NCBI GenBank assembly: GCA_963989245.1
Contig: OZ022351.1
Span: forward strand, 17,710,321-17,774,320
Length of the DNA: 64,000 bases
From: Nansenia antarctica
Lineage: Eukaryota; Chordata; Actinopteri; Argentiniformes; Microstomatidae
Direction: 5' to 3'
A program made the position numbers and the translations under genes. Each line of letters begins with the position of its first letter. Position 1 is the stretch's first letter. This document shows positions 31,085-44,034 of this stretch, one piece after another. The notes under the pieces were generated by a model, which made no database searches, had not been told where the DNA came from, and saw nothing but the letters and a program-made list of their open reading frames with translations.

Positions 31085-31285
31085 ATTTTGCCATTTAGCA
31101 GACGCTTTTAATCCAAAGCGACTTACAATTACGAATTACAGGGACATTCCCCCTGGAGTAACTGAGGGCTAAGTGCCTTACTCAAGGGCACACTAGTAGT
31201 GGTGTGGTTTCAGGCGGGATTTGAACTCACAACCTTCCGATCACAAGTCCAACTCACTATCCACTAGACCACCACTACCCCACTC
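31085..31285 (-). mobile_element. tRNA-headed SINE with conserved core, minus orientation
   Basis: On the minus strand a tRNA-like head (GTGGTCTAGTGGATAGTGAG, then GTGAGTTCAAATCCCGCC) is followed by the body and a core that on the plus strand reads CCATTTAGCAGACGCTTTTA. That core is very common in fish genomes. A core fragment also occurs at 36598-36640. Confidence 0.7.
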
Positions 31286-31607
31286 ACCCTGACCATGGTA
31301 GAGTAATAATACAGTGTGAGCAAATAACATGGTATGTACGATAGGATGTCGAAAACAAATATGACGACAAACTGGTATTCAGGCTTTCCTGGGCAGATGT
31401 CTGGTCATTCTCTCTCTTTGTCCGAAACTATGACCCACTCCAGTGTTATGTCCGGTGACAGGACAGAGAACCAGACCGTGTGGAGAGTAATGGAATTTCC
31501 ATGAGGTAGCTATATACGCAACACAAAAGAACCTGCATTGCAAGGGAAATAACTACTTTTCAATGTGTCTCTCTACCCTCTTCCTCCCTCTCTTTAAACC
31601 CTGCCTA

Positions 31608-31651
<44 letters not shown>

Positions 31652-31926
31652 CAAATACCTCATGAAAAATGCAGGAACGGTAAGTCCAGGAAGTTCAACG
31701 CTCTACACACACAGCTAATTTTACCTCTTGACGCAGAGCCTGGTCACAGTGACAATGACAGGAACGAAGGGCAGTGAGGAAGGATGTTTTGGGGGGAGAG
31801 TATTGTAGCAGCTTCCTTGTGTGCCGACGCAGCGAGAGCAGAGACGAGCGGGAGAGAACCAACATCCGTGGAAAGAGTCCCAGGTCTGGAGAATTCCCGC
31901 CAGGAACAACCACGTGTCAGGAGACG

Positions 31927-31974
<48 letters not shown>

Positions 31975-32213
31975 CAGAGAGAGAGAGAGAGAGGGAGAGG
32001 GAGGGAGAGAGAGAGAGAGGGAGAGAGAGGCAGAGAGAGAGAGAGAGAGCACGAGGGAGAGTGAGGGAGAGAGAGAGAGAGCGAGGGAGGGAGAGAGACA
32101 TAGAGGGAGAGATGCTATATTGTATATTTTCCCCCTCCTCCACTCAACCCCCCTTATTAGTGAGAGGGATTAACTCCAAGGAAGCGGCTGGCCCTGGAAG
32201 TGTGTCTGGCTGT

Positions 32214-32258
<45 letters not shown>

Positions 32259-32260
32259 AT
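31286..32260. repeat. Microsatellite-rich non-coding stretch
   Basis: CA tract (about 31611-31650), GA tract with GGGA interruptions (about 31928-32110) and CA tract (about 32214-32253). The rest is unrecognised. Confidence 0.8.
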
Positions 32261-34775
32261 ACATACACAAACATATGCAAGGGTTCACTCACACATACAC
32301 TAGGGAGCACACACAATTCCAGACATGTGCACAAACACCCAACACCCCCATTAGCTTGGTTAATTGCTCCATGATTAAGAGTGACAGCCAGAGGCAGACG
32401 CTAGACTGTTTATGTACTGTAAACAACATGAGGTGATTGCACGAAGAACCGAAGAACCTCTTAAACACGCAGTATAAATGTCTGGCTAATGGCTGCTCCA
32501 TTCTGTATTACAACCCATTGCCGCAATAAGCCTTATCTTTACACTGAGAGTCCTCACACACACACAGCTACTGGAGTGTCTTTATTGGGCCGTGAGTGGT
32601 GTCTGAGATTGACACAAGCTGGAACTAATTCCTTAACACTGACAGACCCATGAGTCTTCCATCCCGCCTTATCGCCTGCCTGCCCTGGGTGCCAGTGTTG
32701 ACCTTTCCCTCCCCGGCAGTGGCGTCTGAAGGAGAGCCATGATTAAAGCATTGGCATTTCGTAGCCTCTGTGTAGGACTTGATGAAAAAGGAAGTCATGT
32801 GAGAGGCTCGGCAAAAGAGCCGTAATGGAGTCTGAGCCGCTCCCCGTGGCGGTGTTGATTTGGCTCCTGAGAGGAGATATGAGGACATGGCGTGGAGACT
32901 TTGATTAGACAGGTTTGTTATTAGAGGAGAAGTGGTTCTGGAGTCCAGTAGTCGAGGTGTTAGGGTTGGGTTAGGTTCAGAGTTATTATTAGGAGTCCTA
33001 ACCAACCCCCAAGAGAACAGCTCCAGGGTGGGATATGATAATAGGAAAAGCAATAAAGCCCAAACAGGAGTTTCTCTAACAGGAGTTTCACTAACAGGAG
33101 TTTCTCTAACAGGCACTGGGGAGGCTCAGTAGTCACTGCGTCTTCAATGGACTGTCAGTGTCTGAGGTGACACAAAGCTTAACAAATGCATGACACCCTC
33201 TACAGCGCATCAGATGGAATGACTTGGCTGGGTTTGAAGAGATAAATAACCCTTCCTTTAAATGATATTAGAGATGGTATCTCTTCCTTATTGTCCCTCA
33301 AGCCTGGCCATGTTAAAGTGAGCATGACTCCATGCTGTTCACAGGATTTCATTTGCAGTTTATATGCTCGTTTACCATTCATTAATTCCGTTATCGGTGT
33401 ACGATTCTGATGACAACACGTCTCTTTGAAAAGTGCGATGATGAGAACACCTTAGAATCCCTGTCATCATGGAAACTTGGATTTGAAAGTTAAGGGGTTT
33501 ACAAAATGTAGTTTAACTGGCATGGGGAAACAAGCCAATTATTTCAGGTGAAATTCTTTGAGGTAAACAAGAGACCCCCTGGGGATCTGAGCCATGATAA
33601 TGCACCTTCAAAGTCTCCCCTTCATGCCTCCGAGACTCCTCTCCATGGATCATACTCCGTCATAATGGGATTTGTGATTCAATGTGGATTTTATCGTCAA
33701 GAATGGAGAGTAATTATGCCAGAGCTCTAGGAGTCGCCTGCTAATTGCATTCAGATAAAGAGTAAGCAGACCTGTTGGTACGTTCCTCATCAAAGTGAGA
33801 CAGGCTGAAGGCTCCTCTGAAGGACCTTTGTACCTATTCTTCACACAGTAAATAACACTCCACTCATACAGTGTGAGCCAGAGCCCCTGTTCTAACATGT
33901 GCTGTGTCATCAATAAGAGAATGTAGCTAGATTACTGTCAACAACGCACAGCATCAATCAAAAGGTTCACGCAGACCCTTATCTGAGAAATAATGAAGCA
34001 ATCAACGCAGCCACTCGACACACTAATTACCAAATGCTAGCCTGGTCGCCCGGGATAGTCATCGCCGCCGACAAGCTATGGAAGGGTGTGTTTCTGTGTG
34101 TGTATGTGTGGGGGGGGGGGTGAACACTTTCCATGTGAAAAAATGACCACCAACAGGCGTTTAATTACCGGAAGATGGAGCACTGTGGTTGGCCTCTGCT
34201 ATCACTCATCTGCGAATAAATGAATAGGTAAACAGTGCGCTAGAGAGTGGGTGCGTTGGCGCCGTGGAGGAGAAGATCAGCGTTTAGAGAATAACATGAG
34301 TGATCACACACGCACAGCAGTCAGCACTGTGTGTTAATATGGATGATGGGTGAGAACGCTGGAAAGGGAGCTTGGTAGAGGAGTTGTTCTTTTCAGTGAT
34401 TTGTGCTGCTGCGATCCCCCTTAGTCTTTTGATGAGGCGGCAAAACTGTTGTTCTCACTACTTCATAGACAAATGTGTTGGCGGAAGGAACATCTGAACA
34501 AACGATGATCGTATCAGCAAACGTTTAGTCGAAAATCGAATGTCCACTGACCTTCATCAAATTCTCCAAAACCTAATATTGTGAGTTACATAAGGTAAAA
34601 AAAACTAAACACTCAGGAGGCATGTATTGTGTGCACTAGAGAATGTCCTGAGCTCTGATGGACCGTGGTTGAGTAGGGTACAGAGACAAAACGCACCCAG
34701 AGCTAGAGAAAAAAAATGAATGTCAATGGCATTCCAGTGGCCTGTTTATGGCTGAGGTAGTTAAATGTCAAATGC
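32261..34775. other. Non-coding, unique-looking
   Basis: No recognised gene. A 17-bp tandem repeat (AACAGGAGTTTCTCT-like, three copies) lies at 33065-33116. Much of the stretch is non-repetitive and could include conserved non-coding elements, which needs comparison with other fish to tell. Confidence 0.45.
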
Positions 34776-35092
34776 AGGGCCCGGGGGGGGGGGGGGGGGG
34801 GGGGGGGAGGCTTACAGCAGACGAGAGAGAGAGAGAGAACTTGCAGGTGCCTCTTTCTCTGTCCCCCTCTCTCTTTCTTCTATCACCCCCTCCTACGAGG
34901 TGTGGTGTGTGGGACAATGAGGCAGGGTGATCAGCAGCATCTATTATTAGTGAAGGAAAGTGAAAAATCGAGTGAGTGCCCAGGGGAAGGCGGAGGAGGG
35001 AGCCAAGCCACACTGACATTATTTTAAGTTGCTGTGGTGACAGTTTCCCAGAGGAGATGACTACAGCACCACACACAACACAGCTGTGTGGT

Positions 35093-35138
<46 letters not shown>

Positions 35139-35274
35139 TGTTTGTGTGTGTGAGGGAAGGGGGAGTAAGGTAGATGGTATAATTCCAATTGTTTAAGGTG
35201 CATCACCCCTCATCATCCCAAACATTGCTTGCTGACTCAGAGGACTCATAGAAACAATTTCTTGCTGACACACA

Positions 35275-35316
<42 letters not shown>

Positions 35317-35346
35317 TAAACACATAAGCCGACACGGAAACCAACA

Positions 35347-35386
<40 letters not shown>

Positions 35387-36059
35387 AAATCATAGCCTCT
35401 AAAGCATGCCTGACGTACAGAATACTGCAACAAACTGCAGTGTTTTTACTGGCAACAAACAGTCTGCAGTGCAACTACTTTGTCCATTTTATGTACACCT
35501 TCCTGACGAACCTGAAATGCCAAGTCATCGCTTCTCTCCCTGGCTCAAGGAGACGGATAAAAAAAAAAGGAAGATCATCCGGCGGCTATAGAAGAGCGAT
35601 TTTATTTGTCTCAAGCTGTCATCCGGAGCAACATCTATCCTAGTGCCTGAACGCTTAGGCAGTCTGGCTGAAAACATAGAACATATGGGAGATGGGGCCA
35701 GGGCCAAAACCAACCCATAACTCAAGTGTGAGCTCCCAGCCAGAACATCAAAGCCAGCAGTCAGGGAGAGTGAGGGACAGCTTACTAAGCAGCCATTTCC
35801 AGTACACTCAGTAGACTGGCAGCCACGGGCCGCTACCCAGCTCTTTTCTGTAGCAGTGTAGCCAATGAGATAGCAGTTTGTCTAACACGGGTGTTGTGAA
35901 GGCTGAGAGGGTATTTTTTGGTCTGTCTCATTTGCGCTGTTCCAAGCTGTGTCCACTCCAGTGTCCTCTCAAGATTGCTTGAATCGTGCCACTGTCTCCA
36001 TGGTGATGTGGCTTACAGACCTCGACGACTATGCCTTCTTTAACCCCTCAATGCACGCA

Positions 36060-36122
<63 letters not shown>

Positions 36123-36600
36123 ACACACACCCCTAGGCAATATCCCAGTGTGTTGTTTTGCAGTGTCTATTTTTTTCTTCCCTACTCTTTATTCATGAAG
36201 CTTTATTCATTACCGTCAACAGCCCTGTTTATGGAAATTAATTTATGGGGCTGACGCCTCTCTCCATCTTATTCAATATTAATACCGCCTCAGATTACCA
36301 GACAGCTCTACTCCAACTCCCCAGGGACTTGGGATCTCAGAGCAAGAGGGAGATGGAGAGAGAGAGATAGAGAGAAGGGGGGGGGAGACAGAGAGACAGA
36401 GAGAGAGAGCACAAAGTGCTCAAAGTCTCATATTTAAACAGGCGACGTATATCCAGAGGTGACTAATTCAGGGATTAGAATAAAACGTCATTTACAGAGA
36501 TACCTCGGGGAGGAAAAACATGAGAATAATTCATCCATACCCACATAACAGGGACCCCTCCCTCTCCAGCCCTGTAGGACATGAGCTTACATTTTTGGGC
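34776..36600. repeat. Homopolymer and microsatellite-rich stretch
   Basis: G homopolymer (about 34783-34807), GT tract (about 35097-35152), two CA tracts (about 35275-35314 and 35346-35384), CA tract (about 36060-36130) and GA tract (about 36352-36410). No gene recognised. Confidence 0.8.
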
Positions 36601-36862
36601 ATTTAGCAGACGCCTTTATCCAAAGCAACTTGCAACAAATACATGTGTCAAGTAACTGAATCATCTATCCATCAGCCATCGCAAGAAAAGTAATCTCTGC
36701 CTCCCTTATATACTCTCTAATGTACCTCAGGTCACCCTGTCCAAAGCGTTTATTATACACAGCAATTTAGGACGGTTTTATTACGGAATTGACAAATACC
36801 ATTGCTGTTCTCAAAAAACGCGGTATATGGTATAACGGTATAACCGCCCAACCCTACCCTGT
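36598..36862. mobile_element. SINE core and hAT-end fragments
   Basis: 36598-36640 carries the GCATTTAGCAGACGCCTTTATCC-type SINE core. 36812-36862 (GCGGTATATGGTATAACGGT followed by ATAACCGCCCAACCCTA) resembles one end of fish hAT elements whose partner end is not found nearby. Confidence 0.45.
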
Positions 36863-39342
36863 GCTGAAGAGTTTTGTCGTCCTAGCCAAACGTAAAGTAT
36901 ATAGCCTAGCCAACATCAGCCCGCCGTGCGATGCTCTTGGCTCAGCCAATCAATCATTTGATTGAGCAGCCATGAAATGAGCCACATGCAGCAGAGTCAG
37001 GGCCAGCAGAGACTGACTACCAATGGAAAGGGAAGGTTTTATGAACCAAAAAATAAGAGTTCACCCGAATGAAAAGAGAAGATGGCTAGCTACATTTATT
37101 GACTATGCTGTGCTCGAAAGTCAGGCTAGCATTGCTTGAGTTTAGGGAACTCTCGGTTATGACAGGGTTTCAAGGATAGCATTCGACAGAAAAACCCAAA
37201 GCTTGGTTGGTGGGAGGGAATTCTGAGGGGGGTGGGGGTTGTTTGGAGTGGAAAAACTGGGATTTGGGGAAGGAGATGTCCAGGGTAGAGATGGGCTCTG
37301 TCTAGGAAAGGTGGGGAGGGGGGCGATCACCCCAACCCCCCCCCCCCCCCCCCCCAAGCGATTAGCAGGCGATAGTGACATGGGAGCCCACTAATCAGCT
37401 GTCCCCTTTGGCTGGCTCCTCAGCATATGGTACTGGGTTTAATCTCTAGTCTGGCTCTGATCAGCCTGGACTACTATGGACTATTATGAGCTATGGTTTG
37501 AGCTTTACCCATGAGAAAGGCGTACTGTTCCGAAATTGGCAAAAGGACACGAGGCCGGTGATTACCCGTTAAAAAAACCACGTTTCTCAATCAAAGCAAA
37601 AGCCAGGCAGCAGCTGTGCCGGGTAAGCAACAACATATTCAAAGAGTGACAAAGAAACAGGAAGTTCTCCATCTATTTGCCTCAGAATCGCAGGCTGATG
37701 GAAAAAAAAAGATAAGTCTGCTCAAAGAAGTTGCCCAGGGAAGCAAAGCGCACCATTTCCCCTATTTAATCTTCAGAGAGAACCGTTCTCTGTGAGGTGA
37801 GGACAGTCATTGGGTTCCTTGTTAGCAGGGGTCACAACCGGCCAGCGCTTAGAGGGTCTGAGTAATCCCCCTATCCTGCGTGAGTAAAGCCCAGCCTCAG
37901 CCACGCTAATCAGCACACCCACACCTGCCAGCATTGTTCCCCTAGCTCCGTCACATGACCCTGAGAGGTGGCCTGGGTAAAGGTGCAGAGGTAGAGTGTG
38001 CCCCCCTGCACCTCTGTACCAACCAGACCCTCCTCATAATCCTATTAGTCCCATTCATCTGCACCACGGGCATGATCGATCCTAAACAGAAAGGCCGCTG
38101 TGCCTCCTCCATCGCTCCCAGGGTCCCAGGGGCCTTTTCATGTCTCTGTTTCACCTATCACACGTATTGACGACACACCACACTGCGTAGTCCATGGCCC
38201 TTAAGTACTTTCTGTATCGTACATTTCCACAACGGATACAGAGACTTCCTTCTTTCTAAAGTTTGAAGCATTGTCAAAACAAACACCTCAAAAACTTGAT
38301 TAGGGTGTCAAGGGTTATCAGTGTTCATCAAGGTTCTCAAGGATGCAATCGGGTGGTTCAGGAGCAGTCTTTCAGAGCAAAACATCCACATGCATCAATT
38401 GAGAAACAAAGACTCAAATGGTGAAAATTGCAGACAACTGGAATAAAGAATAGTCCGATCTAAAGGAGTAACATCTAGTGTTAAGCCCAGCCTTATGACT
38501 CCTTTGTACAAGGAGTACCAGAGATTTGTGAACCCCTTACCCCTGAGGGGATTAGCTGTGTGTCCTAGAATGGCTCATATTATAAGCACCCAAAAAACCC
38601 ATTGAACTCAAATTGTGGGTCACATGGTCACAGATTCTCTCTCAACCATCACTGACATGGGACATGGGACAGATAAATCACATCTTTGGTTCCTTACCCT
38701 GATAGGAGTCTATGGACAAGGACAGACTTCAATCCACACTTTGGTTCTGTTTATCTGGGCACTGTAAAAAAAAAAGGGGGGAAAAAAGATCATTGTTAGC
38801 ATGTCTAACAATTACCCAAAAAACTAATGCAAGTCAATGGACACTAAATTAGCATGTTTGAAATGTCATGCTCAAATCATCTCAAAGTCATTTAAATCAA
38901 GTAATTGGGTATTTTCTGAGCGTTTTAGATGATTTGGGCATGAAAGTTCAAACATACAAATTTGCACTGGCTATAGCCTTTTCTCAACTCTCAGAAAATC
39001 CTCTGTGAACTGGAAAATGACAAGGGGTCACCATATTTAAGACATTTTCTTAAGATATTAATTGTCAAAACAGGTGGATTCCTCCCTGTCCTCGCTGAAA
39101 GATACAAGCTTGTGTCCTCATGCAGAAGAGTTTGTAGGATTTCTGCTGACATGTAACATCTACACCCCCCATTTACCAGACTGGACACATATACGGTACA
39201 AATGTGTGTCTTTCCACAGAACGGTCCAAATAATTGACAATTCCTGCAACAAAATGAGTTATTACAGTAATCGTATGCAAAAGATAAACATTTCTAAATC
39301 AAAAAAGTGATGTTTTGTATTGGAGAAATATATAATATATAA
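36863..39342. other. Non-coding, nothing recognised
   Basis: C homopolymer at about 37336-37356. Otherwise unrecognised sequence without a supported frame. Confidence 0.45.
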
Positions 39343-39877
39343 ATATATGTGACAGGGTCTGGTGAAAGAGTCCCCAGGTAGGACATTTTTCAGTTTTCAT
39401 TTTGTTTTTTAAAAATCTGAAAATAGTTGAAGAAGATATGCTTATTTGAATGTTGATACCCCTCAAACCAAATACCGGGGGAAAACGCTCTGAATCGCAT
39501 TTGCTACCATTGTAGGAGCTACGAAATTACATCGCTATGAACATCTAACTGCATATTTAGCACATCACAACATGCTGAGAGAACATCAACATGCTAAAAA
39601 CACATAACTACACTTTATTAGATTATCACACAGTCCTTGCTTTTCAACATGTCCTAAAATGTAAGTTTGTTTTCAAGCAATGTATCACTTACCCAGTAGC
39701 CTACGGCATGTATTTATTTAGTGATCCTAAGACTTTGTTGTTTGTTATATCGAGTGGGCTATTCAACAGTTCAGCTTTTGGAATATGCAAAAGCAAAATG
39801 TTAAGAAGCTTTTTGGTCATTTATGCGACTTAAGTATTGCCGACATCCAGACATTTTCACCAGACCGTGTCACATAT
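39343..39877. mobile_element. Candidate non-autonomous element with 24-bp inverted ends
   Basis: ATATGTGACAGGGTCTGGTG at the left (39345 onward) is the near-perfect inverse of TTTTCACCAGACCGTGTCACATAT at 39854-39877. The 535-bp interior is AT-rich and encodes nothing recognised. Superfamily unknown. TA or TATA-like flanks prevent a clear target-duplication call. Confidence 0.5.
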
Positions 39878-41685
39878 AATTCCCACACTCATTCACCATA
39901 TGTAGGCAAACTGGTGATGAAATGTGTCATGTTTAACTTTGTACTTTTGAGAGGTTAGGTTTGCTTCTTCTCATTTAGATATTAATTGTAAAAGGCGTTT
40001 TGACTAGGGGTGCCCACATTTTTGCACTCCACTGCATTAACCTGTAATCAATTACATGTTAATTGGTGAGAGGGGCTTATAATGACTTCTTCTGCCTAAC
40101 CTGCCCAAAGAACTGCAAACACCCATTAACTGCTGTAAATGCAATGGTGGAGAGAGAAGTATTGTCTGAGGTGATGGAAACAAAAAACAGGGTCCCTAAA
40201 CAAACACAACATGATAAAAACAGTTTTTTGTTTAAAAATGCTACCAATAGTGGTTAGTGACAGTGCCCAGATAATACAGATCCAAAGTGTTGATTGAAGC
40301 CTGTTCTTGTCCATAGGGTAAGGAGCCAAATATGTGATTGTGTAATTTGGGTAGACTAGACAGAATATCCCTTTAATGTTGTGTCTTGCTGAATAGTCTT
40401 CTAAGCTTGATTGTTGGCTTTCGGTAATAACCTCTAAACCTGCTGAAATCCACTGGGAATTACTGGTTCCCTAGAAAGAAGGGGGTGGAGGATCATCTGA
40501 GAGTTTGACATAAGCAGGTTACCATCAATGCCACCTCTTGTTTTTGTGTTTGTGTGGAGAGAAAGGTCAGACAAACAAGAACTTATCTCCAATGATGCAA
40601 GGCACATTCAGTCCGGTCTTTATTTCCTCTAAACATGTATGGGCGTATAGGACACATGCTGACAGTGCTATGGCAAAAAGACTATGGCAAAAAGACTATG
40701 GCAAAAAGACTTCCCAGACCCCCGAGCTCGTTCCATTCCACACGAGGGGGGATTAAAAAAATGAATGTGTCATCACAGTACGAGGGGGCCAGAGAGTTGG
40801 CCCTCCCCCAGGAACCCCCTTGGCACAGGGGGGTGACGACCATCAGAGGGCGGTGGTAGAGATCAGAGTGGCTGCAGCCAAGGAATGTGAGGAATTCCCC
40901 CTGTAAACACGCCGTCCTCGCGCTCGGCCGGGCGTTGCAGTCTAATCTCCCTGTGCCCATCGGCCCCCTTAATCACCATAATGGTTAGTTATCTGTTACC
41001 ACCGCTCTTCCCCCCCCCCCCCGCACGTCCCTCGCCGCTGTTCCTGTGGTCGCTGGTGTGATTGTACAGCCGCCAGGGCCACTGCTGCCACTGCCACAGC
41101 CCTTTGTGCTCCCAAAGCACCCAGTGGTACATCGCCATTCACTCAGATACCCCCCTAATGCACATACAGTCCGATAATGCTGATTGCAGTATAATGGCTT
41201 TCCAAATGTCACCACCATTGAGTGAAACATTTTTGGTGAACCTATAATGGTTCTGCTGCTTCACTGGCCGATGCTCCCTGATTCTCCCATGGGAGCGTTC
41301 TCTAGCTGATAGGGTCATAAGTGGCTGAGGGGGAAATGTATTTCTCTTCCTTGGTCGAAAAAAAGAGTGTCTTTCTCTGTTCCAAACAAACAGTCTGCAG
41401 CATGGCACCGACTCCCGGGGTTCCGGTAAACCTTCGTCTCTCGCGGCTTAAATGAAATTCATTTCCAAAGCAGCCTGAGTCTGTGAATGGCCTTTCACTA
41501 ATGCTGTCTGGCATTTAGCACATGCAAGAAGGAGAACAACAGAAGTGGCTATTCCTTCCCTGTCTGGTTATATGAAATCCAGTTTTTGTCAGCACTGAGA
41601 GCAAGGTGCTAAGTCCACCCTGAGCACATACAGGCTTGTATACATACAGTAGTATTATTTACCCAGAGGGGTGAATTCCACCTCC
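39878..41685. other. Non-coding, nothing recognised
   Basis: Includes a 15-bp tandem repeat (CTATGGCAAAAAGA, three copies, 40669-40711) and a C run at about 41011-41022. No supported gene. Confidence 0.45.
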
Positions 41686-41693
41686 CTCTGTAC

Positions 41694-41776
41694 TAGGGAT
41701 GGACGGTTTTTCGGTTAAACCGAAAACCGGGGTTTATAAAAATAGAAACGGTTTTTTATCAAAACCGCCTGAAACC

Positions 41777-41815
<39 letters not shown>

Positions 41816-43006
41816 GAATAAAATAGAATAAGAATAAAACTGGAACATGTCACATGTTTGTCGTGTGTGAAAATAACAATGATACAGTCTGAATCTGCCG
41901 CGCAATGAGTGAGAGGTTTGGTCAGTTGTGAAGAATAACTGAGGATTAATATCTAATTGGGATTATATTTAAGGGTAACGAATCACTCTATGGGAAAGAT
42001 AGTTGCCTTCAGTTATTGGTAGATAGGAAAGGTTTTTTACAATTACTCATTGTACATTTAATAAGATCATTTTCGCTGCTCTCTGTAAAGCGCATTGGGT
42101 CACTTTTGTGAGAAATGCGCTATAGAAATAAAATGTGATTTGATTTGATATCAATCAATCAATCAAACTTTATTTATGTTCTATAGCACAAATCATGCAT
42201 TGAATGTAACTCCAAGTGCAGTATTTACTAAACCACAATATAATAAAACAAGAGCTATACGGATCAAGAGTGTTTGTGCACAGCGCCACTGTGTGTGAAG
42301 GCGCTACTGAAAGTGATGACAGAACGCATGTCTCAGAAGATACGCGGTCACTTAGTGACGCAAAGGTAGTTCTGTATTTATCTCTATCTGTATTAGTACA
42401 TTTATTTTGAAAGCTCTATTTTGACAGCTCTACCATGGGCACTTTTATTTTGATGGGGCATTCAGGACGAGTCAGTCTCGCGGCATGTGGTTTTTATGAA
42501 AAGCGTTAAGTATGTTCACTGCATAATTCTAAGTCTAATATTTCAGTGATTATTGAGCAGTATTCAAATATTTAAATACATTGAGCAGCAGCTGAAACTT
42601 TGTCTAAGAACCAAGATATTGAGAAAGCAGTTCATTCAATGAAGACGCTGTTCCAAGAGATGATCTTCCGTGCAGGCGTGCACCCTGGATCAGTGGAGCT
42701 GGTGTGTTAAGTGTTCATGTGTTTTCATGTATGGTGTAGCTTACAAAAGTTCCACTTATATTTGTGAAACTAAGTAGCCTAAATGTGTTGCGACTGTGCT
42801 TACGGTGTTTTAATGGTGTTCGACATGAGTGTATTGTAGCAGTAGGGCTCAATTATTTGAAATTGGCGCTCTTTAAAAAAAAAAAAAAAAAAAAAATCTT
42901 TTTTTTTTTTTTTTTTTTTTTACTGTATTTTTCGGTTAACCGGAAAACCGCGGTTTTACTCTCTGACGGTTTTTCGGTTTCAATAATTGGAAACCGTCCA
43001 TCCCTA
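41694..43006. mobile_element. Non-autonomous hAT element
   Basis: A 1313-bp element with inverted ends TAGGGATGGACGGTTTTTCGG / ...GAAACCGTCCATCCCTA and a perfect 8-bp target duplication CTCTGTAC at 41686-41693 and 43007-43014. Sub-terminal repeats of AACCGAAAACCG type occur at both ends. Poly-T (about 41780-41811) and poly-A/poly-T runs (about 42875-42920) lie inside. No transposase remains. Confidence 0.9.
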
Positions 43007-43153
43007 CTCTGTACCATTCTCCACCAGTCATGGGGGGCTCTTATGAGGCTGCTATGAGGTCTGGTCACATTCCAACACTGTTCCAATGGTTGTGTAGACG
43101 GCGAACACACCATTTCAGCACTACTGTTCTGTCTCAGCAGCTGACAGTCAGAG

Positions 43154-44034
43154 ACCAGGGGGGTATTCCACGTACGTTAATTAGTATATTCGCGATTAAA
43201 AGGAAAGCCTTGTTCAGGCAACTCTCGATTGGGATTCAAGCCTCAAGTGATTCCTTGAATGAGAATCAGGCTTGTGTCATCAATGTTCACAGAAGTCCGG
43301 TTTGGAAATTCTCGTTTTGGCCGTGTGCCCGCAGTGAGAACGAGCCCAGAAGAGACGATTGTCGAAAAGAAGATACTGGACTGGAACGTGACAGCGCAGT
43401 GCACTACTTATTGATCTTCATGAAGACGAAAAATAAGATGTAAAAAAAGTGCAACACTGCCCCAATTAACAAGGCGAGGAAAATGGTTTGGCAAGAAATT
43501 GGTGACCGATTAAATGCGTAGGTCATACTATCCCCTACTTATTGTTTAATGTTCATATTTTAATAAATGAATATTCACTACTGTGGTGATATTAGCAGCA
43601 GGCTACAGACTGTCAGATCATCACGATGGCATTGTGGTATTAACCGCTGCTGTAATATCAAAGCGTTGTTTTAAGACGGGGGTTCAAATCCCGCTTCAAT
43701 CTATCCATCTATCCATCTAAACTATCTATCTATCTAGCACACTATCAAACTATCTATCTATCTCGTAAAAGGTGGGAACTAATATAATGACACTTGACGG
43801 AAGTGTTGTTCAGGATTTAGTTTCCACCTGTGACATACTTTTGACACGTCTTACTTAAACCAGACCGTAAACCTGGTCGCTACCAGGTTTGTTTTGAAGG
43901 ATTGGTTGCATAGCAACCAAGCAACAAATTATTTGAGCTACATTCATGGAACGGAACTCGAGCTGAAATTATCGCGAATTATCAAAGATAGTCTTGATCG
44001 TCTCTAATCGCCCTTCTTGGAATAGGACCCTGGT
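43154..44034. mobile_element. Possible decayed inverted-repeat transposon
   Basis: ACCAGGGGGGTATTCCACG (43154) and CTTGGAATAGGACCCTGGT (to 44034) are imperfect inverse copies, with AATTATCGCGA-type motifs repeated in inverse orientation inside. The GGGTATTCCA end recalls PIF/Harbinger elements. An ATCT tetranucleotide repeat lies at about 43700-43763. Confidence 0.35.
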
